This document shows positions 45,006 through 56,643 of a DNA stretch of 64,000 nucleotides, piece by piece. The position numbers and the translations under genes are program-made. Below the pieces are notes generated by a model. That model did not search any database. It was not told the DNA's origin and worked only from the letters and a program-made list of their open reading frames with translations. This DNA comes from Anagrus nilaparvatae (taxonomy: Eukaryota; Arthropoda; Insecta; Hymenoptera; Mymaridae), in the NCBI GenBank assembly GCA_022575985.1, contig JAKSXM010000040.1, positions 17,378,001 through 17,442,000 on the forward strand, in the 5' to 3' direction. Numbering within the stretch: position 1 is the stretch's first letter; the number at the start of each line of letters is the position of its first letter.

Positions 45006-47145
45006 CGTGCAAATAGTACAACGCGGGCCCGTGGCGCTACTGTTTTCCCGTTTTTTCTTATGTCTTTGCAATGTCGTGATGTGCAACCTGTGATTATATT
45101 ATTATTGTTATTTTTTTAGTCTGCTGTCAACAGTGTGTTGTTAGTTTTCAGAGATGATTAATTAAATTACCATTTTTTTTTTTAAATTACTAAGATTGTC
45201 TATCAGTAAATTTGTCAAGTAAATTGTTTATTTAATAACTGCTAGATAATATTCAATTAATATTATATTATTTGGTACATATTTCAAAATGATTCATGGT
45301 GTCAAAATTCTTACTTTTTCTTATTTAGAATTTAAAAAAATTTACACTTTTCTAGGATAATCTGAAACATAAGTAAAAAGCTCTAAGATTTTAAGCAGAT
45401 ATACCCCCATAGGTAAGGTTCTTAGTGTTTTTAATGTATTAACATATTATCTAATAAGATTTCATTTATTTGTTTTTTTATATTTTTAGATTTATTCATA
45501 TATCTGAAAATTACCAGAGAATATTATGCATGTTTTTTTTTATATCAAAACTCGAAATTATGGCAGGTTCCTGATCTAATTCTAAATATAATGGTGCTTT
45601 AATATGTTATATTACACTAATTTGTATTTACAAAGGATGCGCTTGGCTGAAATTTTACATTTATAGTAATATTTTTATTTAAGATTTTTTTTAATTTTAT
45701 CAAAATTATTTTAGATTATTAATTGCAGGTAAAAAGGTCCTGAATGTTTAATGCAAATGGCTGAGTAATCTCAAAATATTTGTATATACAATCTAGAATA
45801 AAATATTAAGTCGTTTTTTGTTATTTGGAAGTCTCAAAGCATATTAATTTACCTGTTATTGTTATTTCATTTAGTTATAATGTTACCGTCAAATGACCAA
45901 AAATATTATTATGTAATTAGTTTAAATAACCAAATATATTTAAAAATAACTGTTTAAAATGTTTGAACAATTCGACTAATTTATCATAGACGATTTTTCA
46001 ATGAAGTATTTTTGCTAGAATTTTTTTACGGTATCTTAAAATCTAGAAATCTTGTAAGAAAATTTAGTAGAATAATATGAGTTCAAAGATTAATTAGTCT
46101 AAATAAAAGTGTTCTAGTAACACAGAAAATTATTATAAATAAGTTGTCAGTAAGCGTACCATCTGTTTATAACCAGCACTCTGCTTATCCATAATTGGCT
46201 TAAATAAACTTAAATAAAATTAGGGTTGAAATGGATTAGAAACATTGTAGTTATTAGTAAACTTTTAAAAAAATTTCAGACTAAAATTATAAAATCTTAT
46301 GCATGAAATGGAAATTTGTATTCAGTATTTTTTTAACTGGGTATTCATAGACCCTAAATATGTTTACCATAGGTAATTAAAATCCTTAAAACATTTTTAT
46401 TTTAAGAAAAAAGAAATTCTTTTAGTAATTTTACTATAAAAATTTAATTTAGAAAATAAAATATTAACATTTTTTTTTGAAAAATTTTTATCTAACTTTA
46501 ATCAAAATATGCCAGGTAAACTATTCATTACTATTTTTTTATGTCATAATAATTTTTTATATGATTTGATTCTATATTAAATTTAGTTTTAAAGTAATAA
46601 AATCAAACAAAATTATATAATTTTATAAAAATATTTTTTTTTTTTAAATTTAAACAAGATTAATAGTGCATTGTAATGTACTTTTTCACATGGACGTATA
46701 CAATCGGTTCAGTGCGCATGCCAACTGGGGGCTAGCGTAATATTGTTATTTTTACAGACTCTTTTATTTGATTAAGGAAAGTTTTTAACATAAAATAATT
46801 AATTTTTAATTTAAAATATTAACTAGCTGATTGGCCTCGCGATGCTCGGCTTAACCAAATAAAAACTCTTGTGCATTAATTTTTTTATATTTTAATCATA
46901 TTTAGTTAATTATAATAAATTTAATCATACGTGATTTAAATGCAATTTAATTTTATTTAAAAATGATTGAGAACAGAATTAATTTTATACTTCTAAAATT
47001 AACAAAAAAATTTTATAATTCATATTAAGAAAAAGTTACAGGATTATTTATAAATATTTATAACTAATGTGTTATATTTTCTAACATAAATTATTATTGA
47101 TAATAAATAATAATTGAAAATAAAATATAGTGATATGCAGTTTTT
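45006..47145. other. AT-rich gene-free stretch
   Basis: No gene found. Two small GC-richer islands (about 45010-45050 and 46690-46735) interrupt otherwise A/T-dominated DNA, with no open frame or promoter element that I can name. Confidence 0.35.
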
Positions 47146-47965
47146 TTAACAAAATTTGCAGTTTTTTTCATATTGTAGATAATTAATATTTAAATATTTT
47201 CAATTTTCATATACATCACAACTGATATTGTAGACAATCAATATGAATATGACTATAGAATGAAATTTTCATACTTTTTTATTGTTCATAAATAGGACAG
47301 GCGATATCCATTTCACTGTATGGTAAAATTTTTTTAGCTTTTTTATAAATAAAACAGCCAGCAATATAGATTGAAAATTTTGAATTTTTTTCATTATGTA
47401 GACAGCCAATATAAATTTTACTATAGAGTGAAATTTTTATAATTTTTTATTTTTCAATTAATAGTACAGCCGATATCCATTTTACTCTATGGTGACATTT
47501 TTGGGATTTTCCATATATAAAACAACTAACAATATAGATTGAAATTTTTGCTGTTTTTTTATATTTTAGACAATCAATATGAATTTTGCTCTGGAGTGAA
47601 ATATTTATTTTTTTTTTTTTTTCATAAATAGGACAGAAGATGTCCATTTTATTCTATAGTGAAATTTTTTGGGTTTTTTCATAATAAAACAGTCAACAAT
47701 ATAGATTGAAATTTTTTCAGTTTTTTCATATTGTAGACAATCAATATGAATTTTACTATCTAGTGAAACTTTTATAATTTTTATAATGTTTTCATAAATA
47801 GGACAGCCGATATCCATTATACTCTATATATTGTTAAATTTTTGAGTTTTTTCATATATAAAACAACTAACATTACAGATTGAAATTTTTGCTGTTTTTT
47901 TATATTGCAGAGAATCAATATTAATTTTACTCTAGAGTGAAATATTTATGATTTTGGTTCCTCAT
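47146..47965. repeat. 165-bp tandem satellite, about five copies
   Basis: The phrase (A/T)TATTGTAGACAATCAATATG and variants recur at about 47231, 47396, 47561, 47725 and 47902 (spacing 165, 165, 164, 177). Each is followed by ACT(A/C)TAGAGTGAAA, then ATAGGACAGCCGATATCCAT, then AAAACA(A/G)CCAACAATA. A degraded unit is seen around 48265. Apparent minus-strand ORFs here are translations of the satellite. Confidence 0.75.
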
Positions 47966-48780
47966 AGAGGACCCATTGTTTTAGGTGAAATTTTAATTTC
48001 TGATTTTTTGACATATACGCACGTTTTGAGACCTCAGGATTCTAAAAAACCAGTTTTTAAAAAAATTATGTATGTGTGTGTGTGGGTGTATGTATGTGTG
48101 TATGTATGTAGCACTGTCACCGGTGATATTTAACAACCAGTATGACATTAAGACTATTTTTTTTATAAAATTTTTTTTACCAAAAAATCTCCAGGTATTT
48201 TTTTTTTTTAATTTGGATGTAATACCTCATTTTTATCCATGCAAGTAAATTTGTGTAGTATTTTCATATTGTAAACAGCTAATATGAACTTTACTATATA
48301 ATTAAATTTTTAAAATTTTTGTTTTTTTTATTCTTAGGACTGCCGATACCTATCTTATTTCATAATGGAATTTTTTGAGTTTTTTCATATGGGTCAATAT
48401 TTGTGAACTGTATATGGTTTTGCATGGGTGGGTCTCGAAATGTACTCCAAAGTATGTTTGGTCGAAAGTATTTATAAAAAAAATAATTTTCCCCAATTTT
48501 TAGCTTTTTAAATCCAATCCTCTATTTTTTACAGCTATTTTTGTTTTTTTCAATTTTTTGAAATTTTTAATTTTTGAGTAATTTATGTTTATTAATTTTT
48601 CTCGCAAACGCGCACTTTACAATAAAATTTTTTTTCCTTATAGTACCCCATAGGAAATTTCTCGTAGAATTCGATTCTGTGGTCCTGTTAAGGACAGGGG
48701 TAATAGGAGAATGTGAAAGCTTTATTTGTTCTACGTTAATTTTGTTGGCCCTGAAAAGGGCCGGTTGTGTTTAATTTTAG
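47966..48780. repeat. Dispersed-repeat-like AT-rich region with GT microsatellite
   Basis: Begins with a distinct block (CCTCATAGAGGACCCATTGT .. GACATATACGCACG .. GAGACCTCAGGATTC), followed by a TATGTGTGTGTGTGGGTGTA-type tract at 48068-48112 and CACCGGTG. It looks like the end of a dispersed repeat; no gene. Confidence 0.4.
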
Positions 48781-49221
48781 GCGTTATTCGGTAAATTCGG
48801 TATCTTCTTTGGTTAAGGTGAGAATTATGATATCCGGGTCATCTACTCTATCGCCCGCTGTTCTGGATGGAGTTGCTACGGTGTCTTCTTGTGCTATTAC
48901 GCCTAAAAGCGGGGAGTATTAGAGGTAGTGAAAATCCAGTAGGTCGTGGTAGAAAGAAAGCGGATGTGCTCTCGGTCGCTCCCCCTCGTGTTGCGAGACT
49001 ACAGCGTGGTGGACTGTCGGTTTCCTACTTCTGAAAAGCGTATCGGTTGATTCCGTTTTGCCTTTCTCTGACTTCCTTAGTGATATATCCTTTCGTATTC
49101 TTCGGTGACCTCCTCTTCTTCTTCTGGTATGTATCGCCTCACAGGATATATCCATGCACTGAGTGTCAAAAGGGGAAAACGTACAGATCGACTTCCAAGA
49201 AGTCGTTTTACTTAAATCGGG
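48781..49221 (-). repeat. GC-richer segment, possible BEL/Pao 3' LTR or remnant
   Basis: Composition shifts sharply to higher G+C right after the truncated BEL/Pao coding region (on the minus strand). No TG/CA borders or second LTR copy found. Confidence 0.3.
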
Positions 49222-51069
49222 TTAATATACTTTAAAGCGTAATAAATACGCAGTCGTAATCAAACAGCTGATTAGAATTCTTTTGAGTGTATCGGCTCGA
49301 GGTGTCGAGAGAGTATCGCAGCGCAGGCGCCAGGCAGATCCTTTCTCTTTCAACTCTAGTCGATCAAGTGAGAGTAAGGGCTTGGAACCTCTTACTTTAT
49401 ACTTTTTTCTCGAATGCGGGAGGAACCATGTCATCTCACTTTTTACATATATTTTGGTAACCTTTTCGGCGTAACCTTTACTTATAAATCTTTCGATTTC
49501 TGAATTGTACAGCTTAGCGAAGGTTTCATCGCGATCCATCTTATTCTCCAAATTTTTCAGGCGTTTCAAAGCTTAGTTTCTGTTGTCTGCCATTGTAATA
49601 TTATCTCTTTTCCACAATAATCCGGTCGTCCATGTGTCGTTTATTTTTATAGTGGAGTCTTCTAATATTTGTAACGCACGTGCTTGAGTAGGATTTGTCC
49701 TTTCCGAGCGTGATATCCCCAATGTTTCCATTGCAAAATATGATTTAACCAGCTGATGTAAATCATCCATGTCTTGCTCTTTCTCTTCATCCTTATTTTG
49801 ATTGACAATATTGCCCGCAAAAATTTGTCCTTGGTGTCGGCTATGTTGGTTTGTATAACACCGCCCGTGAACAGCCCATCCTAAGCAAGTTTTAGACGCT
49901 ATAGGTTGGTCACTAGTTTGGTGATCCGACGTCAGTATTTCATGTGGAATCAAGAGATGCGGGTTATCCTGTCCAATAAGTATTTGAGGACTTGCTTCTG
50001 TGTACGCTTCAATTTTTACATCGTAGTTTCCAACTTCCCTTGACGTTAAAGTTTGTGATGGCAGTTTTATGTCTTTTAGCGTGTATAGATCACATAGGAA
50101 TTTCTTATTTCCTGGGGCGGCTCCTTTTATGCTTATATTCACCTTTTTGCATTTATTAGCCGCTAACGGGGTATTATTTAAACCCAATAAGGAAAGGTTT
50201 ACAGTTGTACCTTTAGCCCCAATTTGCTTTGCTAACCTCTCATTTATCAACGATATGTGGGAACCGTCGTCAAGTAAGGCAAAGGTTTTTCTCGAACTTA
50301 ACGGTCCCGTAATAATTACGGGAATAATCTTGAGCAAAACCCTTCTCGATGATAGTCATGCCTCTTCGTCGGACCCTGGTGGAGCCTGGTTGGTTAGTAA
50401 CACCGAGCGACGTGCTGGATTATCTTGGCTTTTGTCAGAATGTAATTTCTGGTGGTGAGGTTCTTCGCAATCGTTAACGCCACATCCAGCTCTGTCGCAG
50501 TCGACTTGTCTATGACCCTTTTCAAGACACTTGAAGCAAACTCGCTTTTCTGTCACCAAATTCCACCTCTCTTTCAGCGGCAGTTTTGTGAAGATAGGAC
50601 AGCTCTCGGATCTGTGATCCTGAGCACGGCAAAATTCACATTTCATAACTACTTCCTTTGGGTTTTTTCTATTGGTAACCAAGGTATACGCTTGATTTCC
50701 TTTAGAAGTATAAGAGCGACGATCTTTTCTTGTTGGATCACTGAGCCTGGTGGTTTCGGCCGTAGCTGCGATCTCTGCTTCCTTAAACAGGAAATTAGCT
50801 ACCGCCTCTAGACATGGGTCGTTAAGGTGGTGTGAGACATAGTCGTTGTAACGATATACCATTGCTGATAGACACTTCCCAACTATTTCTCTGACTAAGT
50901 CTGGATTGTGTAGATAGCCGACTTGTTCCAACGACTTAACGGCTTCCACGCAACCTTTTACTGTAGTGGCAAATACCGATACATCAGTGTTGCCGGTATT
51001 TATTCTTGGTAGTGCTCGCACATCACTTATTATTTTGGCACAAATTTGGTTTTTGTTGCCAAATCTCAA
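49222..51069 (-). pseudogene. BEL/Pao gag-protease fragment, truncated
   Basis: Minus-strand frame with stops at 50356-50358 (TGA) and 49573-49575 (TAG) and open otherwise. From the start: the C-terminal part of Pao Gag (LEQVGYLHNPDLVREIVGKC), two zinc knuckles (CEFCRAQDHRSESC and CFKCLEKGHRQVDC), then a Pao-type aspartic protease domain with FALLDDGSHISLINERL and QILIGQDN. The C-terminal protease flank (LGWAVHGRC..) and the first residues of the RT region (WFLPH) follow. RT, RNase H and integrase are missing, as is the Gag N-terminus. The protease active site reads D-D-G rather than D-S/T-G. This is a doubly truncated, inactive copy. Confidence 0.85.
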
Positions 51070-51169
51070 CCAGTGTTGACAGCACGGGCACCACCACGCG
51101 CTACTTATACTGCGCCGATTCCGGTGCTATATTATAATACTCCGCGCGCTATTTAAAAGTATAATAATT
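51070..51169. other. BEL/Pao upstream flank, GC-richer
   Basis: A short segment of higher G+C (CACGGGCACCACCACGCGCT) next to the truncated gag; no LTR match. Confidence 0.3.
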
Positions 51170-51310
51170 ATATTTATTAAAAAGTAAAATAATTAAATAA
51201 TTAATAATTAATTAATAATAATATTATAATTATATTTAATAATTAATTAATAATTATTAAATAATTATATTTATTATTTATTAATAATTAATTTTAATAA
51301 AAAGCTGTTT
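51170..51310. repeat. AATT/ATTA low-complexity tract
   Basis: Almost purely A/T with repeated TTAATTAATAATTAATAAT blocks that are self-complementary. Confidence 0.6.
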
Positions 51311-52437
51311 TTTAATTAAATTATTAAATAAGAAATAAAATAAAAATAAAATATTAAAATATGATAGTAAATTTAAAAATTTTAAATAGTAAACTGTAGA
51401 ATGTATTTTTTTACAAAATTGATGTCAATTTAATTAAATATGACCACTAACTTTGGGAAACAAAATTAAAATCAATACATATGGATGATTTTAATATATT
51501 CAAGAAGCACCCCTGAAACCTTCCTTTTATTTCAATGAGCCTTCTGAGCTTAGTAGTTATTAAAATTGGTTTTCTGGCAAAAAAATACAAAATTTTAAAT
51601 GGTAAAAAAATGTATTTTTTCACGAGAATCGCATTAATAGGTATAAAAAAATTATTTAAGTCTCCAAAAGAATTCTTAATTTTAAATTTTATCATAAAAA
51701 TGAGATATTTTGGAACAGAGGAAATACTCCCTTTTTTCATGCTCAGGGGATATATTTGAGACCAAAGAATACAAATTTTCAATTCTCAACATCTTGGAGC
51801 AGTAAAATTTTAATTATTGGGTTTTTTAAAAATTCATAAACTTAGGACTTTTCTAGCGGATTCTAATGATTTTTAAAACCGGACTCAAAAACTCCTTATA
51901 TTACTTTTTCCCATACAATCCGAATTTACTTCGCATTTTAACATTTGACGACGCTTTATAGGAAAAGAATTAATTTTTTTCGTTTTTAGAGCCCCCATTT
52001 TCAGGGAACCAATGTTTAAAAGGTCGAATTTGACAATAAAAAATTTTTTGATTTTACAATAGTTAGATACACTTCTTTATCGGAAATTCGATGAAAAATT
52101 GATAAAATCATATGTATCTGCTAGGAAAATCCCAAGTTTAAGAATTAAAAAAACACCCCAATATTTACCTTTTGCTCCAGGACGTAAAAAATTTGTTTTC
52201 TTTGGTCTTAAATATATATATATATATATATATGACGCATTATTTTTTTTTTACTACTTAACTTGGACAAAAAACTGAAAAAAAAAAATTTGAAGGGACA
52301 TCGATATGACCCGTGTTTTCGGGTAGTTTGAACCTTCAGAAAACCGAAAAAAATCGTGAACAAGAAAACTGTGATAGGTGCCAAAAAGACTTTTTCACTT
52401 TTATGTCAGAAACCGTGTTTTTCGTATCTGAGCTACC
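51311..52437. other. AT-rich stretch without gene
   Basis: No gene. It contains an (AT)n microsatellite at 52210-52233. Some phrases (for example around 51470-51780) have protein-like open frames on both strands but no recognisable residues. Confidence 0.35.
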
Positions 52438-53158
52438 CCAAATTTTCAAAATAACTTTTTAGGTAAATAGGATTTTAAAAAATAGATAAAAAAATCTGAT
52501 TGCCAGGGAAAAAGAAGAAAAAAAAAACTTATCTTTTTACGATAAAATTTTGCCAAGTTCTCGTCAATTTAAGATTTTTCTCAAATTCGTCTTACAGAAG
52601 ATTGAAATATTATTGAAAAAAACCTGTTTCTGAACTTTAAACATGCATTATTCGCTTGATTTTCATCGTAAAATAATATTTTTTTTTTTTAAATCGATTA
52701 ATTTTTCCCTGGCAATTCATTTCTTTAAGAAAGAAATCATTTTTATTGACCAAATTTCAATTTTTAGGTCAAAAACTGTCTTAAGTAAATCTTGCTACTT
52801 ACAGTTTTCAAAGGCTTTTGACCTGAAAATTGAAATTTGGTCAATAAAAATGACTTGTTTCTTAAAGAAATGAATTGCCAGGAAAAAATTAATCGATTTA
52901 AAAAAAAAAAATTATTATTTTACGATGAAAATCAAGCGAGTAATGCATTTTTAAAGTTCAGAAACAGGCTTTTTTCAATAAAATTTCAAACTTTTTTGAG
53001 ACGAATTTGAGCAAAATCTTAAATTGACGATAGCTTGGCTAAATTTCATCGTAAAAAGATAAGTATTTTTTTCTTCTGGAGTAGTTTTTCCCTGGCAATT
53101 AGATTTTTTTATCTATTTTTTAAAATTTTATTTACCTAAAAATTTATTTTGAAAATTA
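52438..53158. repeat. Long palindrome, about 715 bp
   Basis: The two halves are inverted copies with scattered differences, centred near 52798. CAAGCGAATAA, AACATGCATTATTCGCTTG and CTGGCAATTCATTTCTTTAA each reappear inverted at mirror positions, as do the outer parts (AAAATAACTTTTTAGGTAAAT against ATTTACCTAAAAATTTATTTT). Non-coding. Probably a foldback DNA element or a head-to-head duplication. Confidence 0.8.
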
Positions 53159-53163
53159 AATAA

Positions 53164-53535
53164 TTTTTTAGACATTTTTCTTTAACAATTTTTTAAATAA
53201 AAAAATAAATTAATTTTTTTTCTTTTTAGACATAGTAACACATTTGCTTTTTGTCAAACTTTTAATTTTAGAAACATCGCCTTTAATCGATTTCCTGGAC
53301 CTGATACTTAATTAAAATGTTTAAAATCAGTCGGGTTGCTAATAGACAGGCTCAAATTTGATCTATTAATATTATTTGTATTAAAAATATAAATATTTAT
53401 TAATTTTTTTTTTATATAAAATAAAATTAAAATAATAACCAGAAATATTATTAAAACTTTGTTTTGGCGCGGAAAATTTATATAAATATACTTAACATAG
53501 TGTGCGTATTTTTTATATATTGTTGAAGTCAGCCT
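53164..53535. repeat. Left copy of a 350-370 bp inverted repeat pair
   Basis: Reverse complement of 63627-63976 at high identity (for example TTTGGCGCGGAAAATTTATA, TCGGGTTGCTAATAGACAGG). A second, partial direct copy of its TCAAACTTTTAA..GATTTCCTGG(A/T)CCTGAT block follows at 53536-53600. Confidence 0.85.
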
Positions 53536-53607
53536 TTATTTTTTATCAAACTTTTAATATTAGAAATATCGCGTTTAATTGATTTCCTGGTCCTGATTAG
53601 TATATTA

Positions 53608-53724
53608 CGACCCATGGCCAGAAAAATAAAGAATGGCCCAAATCGCACGAAAATTACCTTCCGAGGCGAAGCCGAGGATGGTAAACTGCGATTTGGGGCA
53701 TTCTTTTTTTACGTCCATGGGTCG
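53608..53724. mobile_element. 117-bp hairpin MITE, TA-flanked
   Basis: Ends CGACCCATGG / CCATGGGTCG lie between TA dinucleotides (53606-53607 and 53725-53726). Inverted similarity extends inward over about 40 bp (GAATGGCCCAAATCGCA / TGCGATTTGGGGCATTC). The middle, CCGAGGCGAAGCCGAGG, is again near-palindromic. Confidence 0.75.
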
Positions 53725-53726
53725 TA

Positions 53727-55596
53727 TACGATTTTTGTGCATCAGTGGCGAGAAAACACGTCTTTGAAAACGTGCTTTCCGGCCGCTGACCAGAAAACTT
53801 AATTTTTTGAAAATTTTTTTTTCTCTAAATTTTAGTCTCCAAAAAATACATAAGACAACAACTTTTTTATTTTTTATTAACGTAGAACCTAATTTTTCTT
53901 ATATGAAAGTATTAGTTTCAGAAATATCTTTTCATTAGCTATATATTTTCCATAATTTATTTCTAAATTTATAAAAGTAGTCAAAATTTTTTCATTTCAG
54001 TTTTAATCGGTGTAATTATAACTTTAAGGTGTAATGTTTTTTAAGCATATTGAAGTTATGTATACTTTGTTATTTGGTTTCCCAAAGCTTTACCCTTGTG
54101 AGTCAAGGTAGTCTACGAAAATTTAGTATATTCTCATGTGCCAGACCACGTTGGCCTACTTGTAGTTGCTCTAAGGTTGCTACAAGCGTTTCCCAGCTCG
54201 CGCGACTCGGACGCCTGGTTCTGGACTTTTGCGAGCCACCATTCATCCATCCCCATTCACTGTGCTTTTGGATTCGTTCAAAAAAGAAATACATATATTT
54301 TAAACAAGGAACAAATTATTTGATTTTACTTTTCATGCAGTTGAAAACAGCATGCAAAAGTCGAACCCCATATTTTTTTCCAAGATTTAAAACACAGTTT
54401 TATACATAACGGGCAAAAAAGCCCTCTTCCTAGGGTTTATTTTTAATAATTTATTAACAAAAATTTTAAAGCAACAAATAAAGTACCCGAAGACTTCTGT
54501 TTAAATTTCTTTCTTGAAATTCCATACTTATATTTCATTCTTGCCTTCACCCACTTTACACTATTTTTCAAAATAAAAATATGGCGACTGTTCATTGTTC
54601 ATAAGCGTTGATGAAATGTTAAGCTTTATACGAATTCGAAAAATAAATTACAAAAAAATAAATTTTTCCTTTAGGACTTTTATAAGACGCTCTTTTTAAA
54701 ATTACTTACTCCCATTTGTACAGATTTCTTAAAAATATTTTTGTAATGTTACAAAATTTTGGTACGTATAATAATTGATTAGAAAAAAAAACGTTTCTGT
54801 TCTTTTAAATTCTAAATTTGGACCCGAAGTGCCATAAACACTTATGAACAATAAATGGCCGTGAAAAATCTTTCTGAAACTTACACTTTATTTACTATTA
54901 TGTTTTTAAAATAATATTTTAATTTCTCAATTAAGCGTATTTTCAACACATTAAGAGTCAAGCTTTTTCATAACCTGGATTAAATAGTTTAAAGAAAATG
55001 TATATAATAATAAATTCTTTGTAAGTTTCAGCATTATAACATTGCACTTAAAATTTAGCCTGAGGAAATACAATATTAAATAAGAATGATGAAGGAAATG
55101 TTAACAATTAGATTATATTATCAAAAAAATGATGCAATCAACGTTTATATATAAAGAAATTGGAAGATATTAATGCAAAGATAAGAAAAAATTTCATCAA
55201 TTTATGTATAAATTTTAATAAACCTTTTTTACACAAGCTGTAATTATATATATTTATAAAACTTTAATAATTGAACGCCCATAAGAATTACATTGCATTC
55301 AAATTTTTGACAACTAGGTTTACAAAAAATACATAAATTATTAAAAAAAGCTTATCCAATCAAATACATTTGAAGTACTTGTTCCTTATTAATTTAATTT
55401 TATTAAGATTTTGTTACATAAAAATTTTTTAAAGCATAGCAAACTGATAAACGCATTGTACAAATTATAGAATCTTAAAAATTTTTTTACGATTTGCTTA
55501 GATAAACGTTTTTTAAACCTTTTGTTAATCCTGTAAAATATTGAAAAAAATGGAAAGACAATTTGCTGTATGAAGTTAAAAAATTGTTTATCAACC
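53727..55596. other. Gene-free stretch with one GC-rich island
   Basis: Mostly AT-rich. At 54103-54294 a GC-richer island contains a protein-like minus-strand stretch (SWETLVATLEQLQVGQRGLA) that I do not recognise. It may be a gene or transposon exon fragment. Otherwise nothing is seen; the 3' part should contain the terminal inverted repeat of the hAT element, which I could not find. Confidence 0.4.
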
Positions 55597-56601
55597 CTAA
55601 ACTTCATTTGCATAAATATTCGTCTCTCGCATTTTTCGGATATGCTCTTCTGTTACTTGAAAAGTCAAAAACGTCTCTTTACGTGCTTTTAAGGCAGATT
55701 TGATTATAACAATAGCAGATAAAAGCGGATACTCCATTCGATTTCTCTTTATTCTTTTAACATCCGTCATCACAGCAAATTGTCTTTCGCACTCGGCATT
55801 TGAATTAGGTAGACACATGACTATATCTGCTAACCCTATTAACTGGGGAAATAACTTACGCCCATTAGGATCTTCATAGTTGCTAATATGAAGCCAGAAC
55901 TCCTCAACACTTTCGAGGTTTCGAAATTCTTGAAGATCATCTCCGTTAATGTTGGTTAGCAGATCATTCCATTCTACGCATAGAGCTTCAACATCTATAA
56001 ATGGAAAAAAATCTGTGCAAAGAGTGCACACATTTTCTAATACATTTAATCTGTTTTCCTCTTCAACACTTAAGATTATTTTATTATCTAGAAAAGTAAA
56101 AGCAGTTAACATAGGAGCAGAATCAAAGAAACGTTCTTTTATTTCCGTACAAGCTGTTGCGTAATAATACGCATAATCTCTTTTTAGTTCTTGAATTTTA
56201 TCAGCTGTAAAATGATAGGGATTAGTAGCAAAGAAATTATGACACTCCTCCCCGAGATTAATTAATTCAAAATGAAGGTAATTATCTTCGTCAAAGAAAT
56301 CAATATTAAAAATATTTGCAAGTAGCTCGGGTCTGATGAATTTCTCAGCAAACCGAGTTAGAGTGGTTTTACAATAACCAGCCAGTTTATGAATCCGCAC
56401 TTCGTTGGACTGAAAGAAAGCGTTAAATTTATTAAATTTTTCTAACACAGACTTCATAAAATACAGGAACGCCCAAGTATCTAATTCCTGTAACATAAGA
56501 GTCATCTCACCTAATAAATCTCTTCTTCTTCTTCCGCGCCTAACATTATGTTCATAAACATTATTATCATTATTATTGTCGTTATTATCATTATTATTGT
56601 C

Positions 56602-56641
<40 letters not shown>
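55597..56641 (-). pseudogene. hAT transposase, C-terminal half
   Basis: Minus-strand frame of about 345 codons, open from the (AAT)n tract at its upper end to the stop at 55597. It includes the hAT dimerisation signature LPNSNAECERQFAVMTDVKR followed by RNRM near the C-terminus (about 55720-55800), which contains the catalytic Glu region of this superfamily. The N-terminal edge reads as an Asn/Asp-rich linker encoded by AAT/AAC/GAT repeats that merges with the microsatellite. Together with 59457-60703 it makes one gene split by about 2.8 kb of retroelement DNA. No internal stop is seen in this half. Confidence 0.85.
56572..56641. repeat. ATT microsatellite, Asn-rich linker of hAT (left part)
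   Basis: (ATT)n with a few GTC/GTT interruptions. On the minus strand it reads as Asn/Asp codons in frame with the transposase. The LINE poly-T begins at 56642. Confidence 0.8.

Positions 56642-56643
<2 letters not shown>

Noticed and set aside
47447..47817. Two related minus-strand small proteins starting MDI.CPIYE
   Set aside because: They are translations of the 165-bp satellite.
47966..48120. CRISPR-like or regulatory array at the GT-rich tract
   Set aside because: Simple (TG)n/(TATG)n microsatellite without spacers.
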